A DNA stretch of 17,168 bases from Thermodesulfobacteriaceae bacterium. Its GTDB lineage: Bacteria > Desulfobacterota > Thermodesulfobacteria > Thermodesulfobacteriales > Thermodesulfobacteriaceae. Under the pieces are notes generated by a model, which saw only the letters and a program-made list of their open reading frames with translations, was not told the origin of the DNA and searched no databases. The position numbers and the translations under genes were made by a program. The DNA is taken from contig WGAR01000169.1 of the NCBI GenBank assembly GCA_015494725.1, forward strand, positions 1 through 17,168, in the 5' to 3' direction. How positions within the stretch are numbered: position 1 is the first letter of the stretch; each line of letters begins with the position of its first letter. Below are positions 12,929-17,168 of the stretch, in pieces.

Positions 12929-14356
12929 ATGGGAAAGGCCCTGGCCTTTGTGGGAACTATGTCCTCGGTGGGCAAGAGCCTGCTTGCGGCTCTGGCCTGT
13001 CGGTATTTTTCCCGCCAGGGGTTCCGGGTCTGGCCCTTTAAGGCCCAGAACATGAGTCTTAACGCCCTGGCCACCGAGGAAGGGGAGATGGCCTGGGCCC
13101 AGGCCTATCAGGCCCTGGCCGCCGGTCGCCGGCCCTCGGTGCGCATGAATCCCCTGCTGCTCAAGCCCCTGGCCGAACGTCGGGCGGAAATCATCTTCCT
13201 GGGGCGCCCGGAAGGGGTCCTTCCCGCCGGAGAATTCCGGGCGTTTCGCCGGCACTACCGGGAGCGCGTTTTCGCGGTGTTCGAGGAGGTGCTTGCCGCC
13301 AACGATCTGGTCATCGTGGAGGGAGCGGGCGGGCTGGCGGAATTGAATCTCCTGGATGGAGACCTTGCCAACTACGAGCTTCTGCGCACCTTCCGGGTTC
13401 CTTATGTCCTGATCGGGGACATCGATCGGGGAGGCATCTTCCCTCAGATCTGGGGGACCTACGCCCTCCTTCCCGAGCTCCGTGAACAATCGCTGGGTTT
13501 TGTGGTGAACAAGTTCCGGGGAGATCCCGGGCTTTTTGAGGAGGGAATGGAGCTTCTCGCCCGGCGCACCGGCAAACCGGCTCTGGGTCTCCTTCCCTAT
13601 CTTCCGGACCATTTCCTGGAGGAGGACAGCGCTTCCCTGCCCCTTTCCGCCGGGTTCAGGAAAAGGGAAGCCCTCCGCATAGCGGTTCTGGCCTATCCCT
13701 ATCTTTCCAACTTCCTGGATTTCGATCCCCTGCGCCAGGAAGAGGGGGTGGAGGTGGTGTTTACCCGGGACCCCCGGACCCTCGCCGAGGCCCATCTGGT
13801 GATCCTCCCGGGGTCCCGCAATGTGGGCGAAAGCCTGAGATGGATAAGGGAACAGGGGCTTGAGGATCTCCTGCGGGAAAAGGCCCGCCGGGGTTTCCTG
13901 TTCGGTCTCTGCGGAGGTTTTCAGATCCTGGGAGAGACTCTGGAGGACCCCGAAGGCCTGGAATTCGGGGGTCGGCTGGAGGGGCTGGGGATCCTTCCCC
14001 ATCGGACCCTGTTCCGCCGGCCCAAACGGGCCGGAAGGCTGGAAGACCGCCCGGGGTTTCCCTTCTGGTCCGAACCCCTGTCCGGGTTTGAGATCCGCTA
14101 CGGAAGGAGTTTTCTCGCCCAGAGGGAGATCGTGAGTCTGGCCTCGGAACGGGTGTTCGGCACCTACCTTCACGGGATCTTTTTCCAGGATCGTTTCCGG
14201 CATTCCTTCCTGGCCTATCTGCGTGAGGCCCTGGGTCTGCCCGCCGTCCCTCCTCTCTCCTATCAGAAAAGGGTGGAAGGACTTCTGGACCGGGTCCTGG
14301 CCCGACCGGAATGGGCGGCCTTTTTCCGCCGCCTGGAGGATCTCTGGCCGGGCTAG
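12929..14356 (+). CDS. cobQ: cobyric acid synthase (CobQ/CbiP)
   Basis: 475 aa. It amidates four side chains of adenosylcobyrinic acid a,c-diamide using glutamine and ATP. The N-terminal dethiobiotin-synthetase-like ATPase domain has the P-loop GTMSSVGKS (9-17), PFKAQNMSLN (36-45), MNPLLLKP (73-80) and VEGAGGLAELN (130-140). The C-terminal triad-type glutaminase has ILPGSRN (292-298), the nucleophile Cys328 in GLCGGFQILG and His415 in GTYLHGIF. ATG at 12929 is the first start after an in-frame stop and has no Shine-Dalgarno; a leaderless mRNA is likely. It works downstream of CobO in the same pathway. Its TAG stop shares CTAG with the convergent gene. Confidence 0.96.
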   Translation: MGKALAFVGTMSSVGKSLLAALACRYFSRQGFRVWPFKAQNMSLNALATEEGEMAWAQAYQALAAGRRPSVRMNPLLLKPLAERRAEIIFLGRPEGVLPAGEFRAFRRHYRERVFAVFEEVLAANDLVIVEGAGGLAELNLLDGDLANYELLRTFRVPYVLIGDIDRGGIFPQIWGTYALLPELREQSLGFVVNKFRGDPGLFEEGMELLARRTGKPALGLLPYLPDHFLEEDSASLPLSAGFRKREALRIAVLAYPYLSNFLDFDPLRQEEGVEVVFTRDPRTLAEAHLVILPGSRNVGESLRWIREQGLEDLLREKARRGFLFGLCGGFQILGETLEDPEGLEFGGRLEGLGILPHRTLFRRPKRAGRLEDRPGFPFWSEPLSGFEIRYGRSFLAQREIVSLASERVFGTYLHGIFFQDRFRHSFLAYLREALGLPAVPPLSYQKRVEGLLDRVLARPEWAAFFRRLEDLWPG

Positions 14357-15165
14357 AGGCGCTGCAGAAAATACACCCGGGTCTTTCCGGAGGGATTCTG
14401 CGGAAGGGAGGGGGGAAGCTCAAGAAGCTCGCGGGTGGAAAGAGGATAGAGCCATTCCGTAACCTCCAGCCCGGGGCCAAGGGGGCGGGAACCCATCTTC
14501 TGGGGGGCCAGATCGGCCCATTCCTCCAGCAGGGCCGGTTGATCCACGATCAGGGTTTCCGGCAGCTCCGGGAGCACCGGCAGGAGTTTCTTCCAGGCCC
14601 TCAATCTTTCCGTAAGGGCCGGTAGTTCCCAGTGGGGCTCCCGGATCTCGGTGACCCAGCGGGGAAAGCGCACCTCGATGGTGTCCCCCACGATCATGCG
14701 GGAAAGGAAACGGCTTCGTTCCTCCAGGCGCTGAAGTTCCTCGTCCAGACCTTCCAGTTTGTGGTCCAGTCTTTCCGCCAGGGCCAGGATTATCCGGGCG
14801 GAAAGCACCGGGTCGTCTTCCTGCTGGTCTTCTCCCCGGAGGGCGCGTTTGATTTCCGAAACGCTCTCCTCCAGCGGCTCCGGAGTCCCTTTAAAGAGGG
14901 CTACGTTTTCCGGGTAACGCATAAGGAGCCCCCATTCTTCGTAGCCCCGGATGAGATCCAGGAAGGTCTTGAGTCGATCACCCAGAGGGGGAGGAGTGAG
15001 AAAACGGACCCGTCCCTCCCGGTTCAGTTCCCGGGCTATTCCCTCCGGGGGATATTCAGCCGGACGTAAGAGGACCAGTTTTTCCACGGCCTGAAGAACG
15101 GCTTCGGCCAGGTCCCTTCGAAGATAGGTTTGAGGATAGAGCAGGGCCTCCACGCCTGAAAGCAT
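14353..15165 (-). CDS. hypothetical protein, 270 aa
   Basis: I do not recognise this family. ATG at 15165 follows AGGAAAA at good spacing. The protein is soluble and mostly helical, rich in Leu, Glu, Arg and Pro, with no cysteine pairs, no P-loop and no signal peptide. The N-terminus reads LYPQTYLRRDLAEAVLQAVE and a charged helix runs over about 139-175 (ERLDHKLEGLDEELQRLEER). Length, codon use like that of its neighbours and its own ribosome-binding site support a real gene. It stands alone between convergent cobQ, with overlapping stops, and the divergent antiporter. A link to either is not shown. Confidence 0.75.
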   Translation of the reverse strand: MLSGVEALLYPQTYLRRDLAEAVLQAVEKLVLLRPAEYPPEGIARELNREGRVRFLTPPPLGDRLKTFLDLIRGYEEWGLLMRYPENVALFKGTPEPLEESVSEIKRALRGEDQQEDDPVLSARIILALAERLDHKLEGLDEELQRLEERSRFLSRMIVGDTIEVRFPRWVTEIREPHWELPALTERLRAWKKLLPVLPELPETLIVDQPALLEEWADLAPQKMGSRPLGPGLEVTEWLYPLSTRELLELPPSLPQNPSGKTRVYFLQRL

Positions 15166-15245
15166 AGCTTTTTCCTGGTTCCGGTCAAGCCCCGGATGGA
15201 AGTCCCGGGTGGTGAAAAAGGGTTACCCGGAGATACTTTCGGTAA

Positions 15246-15251
15246 TAAACT
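15246..15251 (+). promoter_or_regulatory. putative -10 box of the antiporter gene
   Basis: TAAACT ends 7 nt before the ATG at 15259, in an A/T-rich island. An in-frame TAA at 15253-15255 leaves only one codon before the ATG, and there is no Shine-Dalgarno. The -35 region is poor (TTACCC at 17 nt spacing). Confidence 0.3.
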
Positions 15252-15258
15252 CTAAAAC

Positions 15259-16518
15259 ATGGGTTCTCACTTTTTGCTGGATCTTCTTCTGGTCCTGAGC
15301 GGGGCCTGGGCTTTGGGGTATCTGGCTCAATGGCTGGGGCTTCCGGTAATGCTGGGGGAATTGCTGGCCGGTTTTCTTCTGGGGCCCACGGTTCTGGGCT
15401 GGATTCATCCCTCCGAGGCCCTCCATCTTCTGGCTGAACTGGGGATCTTCTTTGCTATGTTTTACGCCGGCCTGGAGATGGACCCCCGGGAGCTTGTGGA
15501 ACACCTTAGGCCCTCGGTGGCGGTGGCTCTGGGGGGTTTCTTCCTGCCCTTTGTGCTGGGGGCCGGGGTGATCTATCTCCTAGGGGGGACCGTTTATCAG
15601 AGTCTGTTTGTGGGCATGGGCACCTCCATCACCGCTATCGCTGTCCAGGCGGTAATCCTTCAGAGCCTGCGTATCCATCGCACCCGGCTCGGCCACATCA
15701 TCATAGGAGCCGCCCTGGTGGATGATGTTCTGGCCCTGATCACCCTCTCCTTTCTGATCGGACTGGTGCGTCGGGGGCAGCCGGATCTCCCCGGTCTGGC
15801 CATTCTCGCCCTCAAGGTCCTCCTTTTCTTCGGGCTTACCGTTCTTATAGGCGAGTTTCTGGTCCCCGGGGTGGCCGGAAGGATTACCGATGAGGGGGCC
15901 AAGGCCCTTACCTTTGCCCTGCTGGTGGCCCTGATTATGGCCTATCTGGCCGAAAAGGCCGGGCTCCATCAGGTCATCGGAGCCTTTCTGGCCGGTCAGT
16001 TCGTACGGCGGGAGATCATGCGTCCCGAGGTCTATGAGAATATATCCCGCTATTTTTACGGCTTGAGTTACGGTTTCCTGCTGCCGGTCTTCTTCGTCAC
16101 CCTGGCCTTTCAGCTACACTGGAGTATGGAGCCTCGTTTCTGGCTTCTGGTCGGACTCATCACTGTGGTGGCGGTGATAGGAAAATTCGCTGGGGCCGGA
16201 CTGGGGTTGAGGATCTTCGGCTTCGGGTTCTGGGAATGTCTGGTGGTGGGGGCCGGAATGAACGGTAGGGGGGCGGTGGAACTCATCGTGGCCGCGGTGG
16301 CCATGAATCTGAGCCAGGAGCTTCTTTCCCGCGGGGTGATCTCCGCACCCCTGCTCACCCCGAGCCAGTTTTCGGCCCTGGTAATCATGGCCTTTCTCAC
16401 CACCTTTATGGCCCCTATCGTTCTAAAATGGGCGGCCTTGAGGGCCTGCCGCGATTCGGAAAGGGCCGAGTTCTGTCGCTTGCTCCGGGAAGCCCGCCGG
16501 GAACCCGCTGCCGGTTAA
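15259..16518 (+). CDS. CPA2-family cation/proton antiporter (Kef/NapA type, no RCK domain)
   Basis: 419 aa integral membrane protein with about 12-13 hydrophobic helices. It should exchange Na+ or K+ for protons across the inner membrane. Landmarks: LGLPVMLGELLAGFLLGP (26-43) with the GExxAG element, AELGIFFAMFYAGLEMD (59-75), the ion-binding aspartate pair in ALVDDVLAL (Asp155-Asp156), GKFAG (308-312) and MNGRGAVEL (334-342). A double aspartate at the core is the mark of electrogenic Na+/H+ exchangers in the CPA2 group, while K+ efflux KefB/C types usually have Asn-Asp or Gln-Asp. The protein ends after the transport domain, without TrkA-N/RCK regulatory domains. ATG is forced by the in-frame stop 4-6 nt upstream. 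Confidence 0.92.
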   Translation: MGSHFLLDLLLVLSGAWALGYLAQWLGLPVMLGELLAGFLLGPTVLGWIHPSEALHLLAELGIFFAMFYAGLEMDPRELVEHLRPSVAVALGGFFLPFVLGAGVIYLLGGTVYQSLFVGMGTSITAIAVQAVILQSLRIHRTRLGHIIIGAALVDDVLALITLSFLIGLVRRGQPDLPGLAILALKVLLFFGLTVLIGEFLVPGVAGRITDEGAKALTFALLVALIMAYLAEKAGLHQVIGAFLAGQFVRREIMRPEVYENISRYFYGLSYGFLLPVFFVTLAFQLHWSMEPRFWLLVGLITVVAVIGKFAGAGLGLRIFGFGFWECLVVGAGMNGRGAVELIVAAVAMNLSQELLSRGVISAPLLTPSQFSALVIMAFLTTFMAPIVLKWAALRACRDSERAEFCRLLREARREPAAG

Positions 16519-16521
16519 GGG

Positions 16522-16926
16522 CTATCGGCTGAAGCGGAACCAGAGGTCCCAGAGGATGGCCGCCAGGGAAAAGAGGGAAATAATGGCATAGTTCCAGCGT
16601 TCCTTGGACACCGCCAGACTGGCCACCAGATAACGCAGGGCCTCCAGATCGGTGGGGGAGAGATCGGCCTGTTTTTCCAGCTTTTCCAGGAGATGGAGTT
16701 CGCGGATGGTCCGCCGGCGCCGGGCGGTGATATAAGAGCGAAAGAGGAAAAAGATCATGTTGCCGCAGACCCCTATGTACCAGAGGAGATCGATGAGCTG
16801 GGGGCGGTAGGCCTTGGCCACCAGAATGAGCCGCAGGGAAAGGGAACCCGTTATCCCCAGGGTAAAAGCCAGCCAGGATACCCAGGTCGGAAACCGGTGC
16901 GGTACGTGAAACTTTTCCTCGGCCAT
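16522..16926 (-). CDS. small integral membrane protein, unknown
   Basis: 134 aa, not recognised. Three hydrophobic helices (about 15-37, 43-64, 110-130) flank a basic Arg-rich turn (69-74, ARRRRT) and an amphipathic helix (75-107). ATG at 16926 is the first start after an in-frame TAG 4-6 nt upstream, and no Shine-Dalgarno is present. The reading frame is well filled and its composition suits a membrane protein, so it looks real. It converges on the antiporter with a 3-nt gap and diverges from the helicase gene across 77 nt. Confidence 0.7.
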   Translation of the reverse strand: MAEEKFHVPHRFPTWVSWLAFTLGITGSLSLRLILVAKAYRPQLIDLLWYIGVCGNMIFFLFRSYITARRRRTIRELHLLEKLEKQADLSPTDLEALRYLVASLAVSKERWNYAIISLFSLAAILWDLWFRFSR

Positions 16927-16934
16927 GTTCTATG

Positions 16935-16963
16935 AATGTAACGGGAAAGGGGCCGAAGGCCAA
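16935..16963 (-). promoter_or_regulatory. putative promoter of the small membrane protein gene
   Basis: On the minus strand, TTGGCC (16958-16963) and TACATT (16935-16940) are separated by 17 nt. The -10 box ends 8 nt before the ATG at 16926, which would give a leader of about one or two bases. Confidence 0.4.
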
Positions 16964-16991
16964 ACCCGGTGGGAAGGAGAGGGTCCTGTGT

Positions 16992-16997
16992 TAAAAT
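16992..16997 (+). promoter_or_regulatory. putative -10 box of the helicase gene
   Basis: TAAAAT ends 6 nt before the GTG at 17004, so transcription would start on or next to the start codon. The box contains the in-frame stop that rules out any earlier start. No clear -35 hexamer is seen. Confidence 0.35.
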
Positions 16998-17003
16998 AGA
17001 TCC

Positions 17004-17168
17004 GTGCCGCAGGCCCTGGAGCTTCCCTTCTATCCCGAGCCGCGGGGGATTGTTCAGGTTTCGGCCTCCGCCGGAGCCGGGAAGACCTATCGCCTGGCCC
17101 TTCACTACCTGAAGCTCCTTAAGAGCCAGGGCCCGCCCTCGGAAAGAGGGCTTTCCTCCATTGTGGCC
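17004..17168 (+). CDS. UvrD/AddA-type helicase-nuclease subunit, partial (5' end only)
   Basis: The first 55 codons are present; the gene leaves the window. GTG at 17004 is the only possible start, because an in-frame TAA lies at 16992 and no other start codon precedes the conserved region. The N-terminus has the superfamily 1 Q-motif region followed by the P-loop SASAGAGKTYRL (20-31), then YLKLL and SSIVA, the beginning of motif Ia. This pattern, with a very short N-terminus before ASAGxGKT, fits AddA/RecB-like exonuclease V subunits better than UvrD or PcrA, which usually read AGAGSGKT. The nuclease domain, if any, lies outside the window. Confidence 0.8.
   Translation, partial: MPQALELPFYPEPRGIVQVSASAGAGKTYRLALHYLKLLKSQGPPSERGLSSIVA

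Noticed and set aside
12842..14203. 453-codon open frame on the minus strand opposite cobQ
   Set aside because: It lies wholly within a clear cobQ gene, its product is a Gly/Pro/Gln/Lys mixture without motifs, and no ribosome-binding site is evident. It is the usual antisense frame produced by G+C-rich codon bias.

Overview
The window is G+C-rich, very gene-dense bacterial chromosome. Gene content points to an anaerobic or microaerobic diderm. LptD implies an LPS outer membrane. Two adenosylcobalamin genes, a CPA2 antiporter and a cytochrome-bd-like pair with a fused c-type heme are present. Charged, compact proteins and very short intergenic spaces suggest a thermophile. My best guess is the Thermodesulfobacteria or a neighbouring deltaproteobacterial lineage. 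This is inferred from family content, since no rRNA or species marker is present. I saw no mobile element, CRISPR array, tRNA or rRNA.

Left end, minus strand (1-4046). A two-gene operon encodes membrane proteins that resemble CydA. The first (878-2209) carries a C-terminal single-heme cytochrome c domain. The second (1-864) runs off the left edge. The operon has a recognisable promoter at 2238-2266. Upstream of it lies a translationally coupled pair, a DUF1015 protein and a cysteine-rich YkgJ-type protein.

Middle (4151-10342). Divergent from DUF1015 is a short plus-strand operon of a DUF948-like coiled-coil membrane protein and a YtxH protein. NAD kinase (minus) lies tail to tail with YtxH and head to head with lptD. 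LptD is followed by glutamine-dependent NAD synthetase and by cobO, probably as one operon.

Right part (10343-17168). The classical dnaX-ybaB-recR operon lies on the minus strand and converges on cobO. cobQ diverges from dnaX. It is followed tail to tail by an unrecognised 270-aa protein, then by a divergent CPA2-type cation/proton antiporter, a small unknown membrane protein on the minus strand, and the first 55 codons of a UvrD/AddA-type helicase that leaves the window on the right.

Layout and regulation. Convergent pairs end in shared or abutting stop codons, with no space for terminators. Six genes that head transcription units (nadK, dnaX, cobQ, the antiporter, the small membrane protein and the helicase) lack a Shine-Dalgarno sequence. 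Each has a -10-like box 6-10 nt before its start codon, which suggests leaderless mRNAs. Several internal operon genes have good ribosome-binding sites. No stretch longer than 300 bases lacks a gene. The largest non-coding gap is the 137-nt dnaX/cobQ space, which contains a minus-strand intrinsic terminator of unclear purpose.
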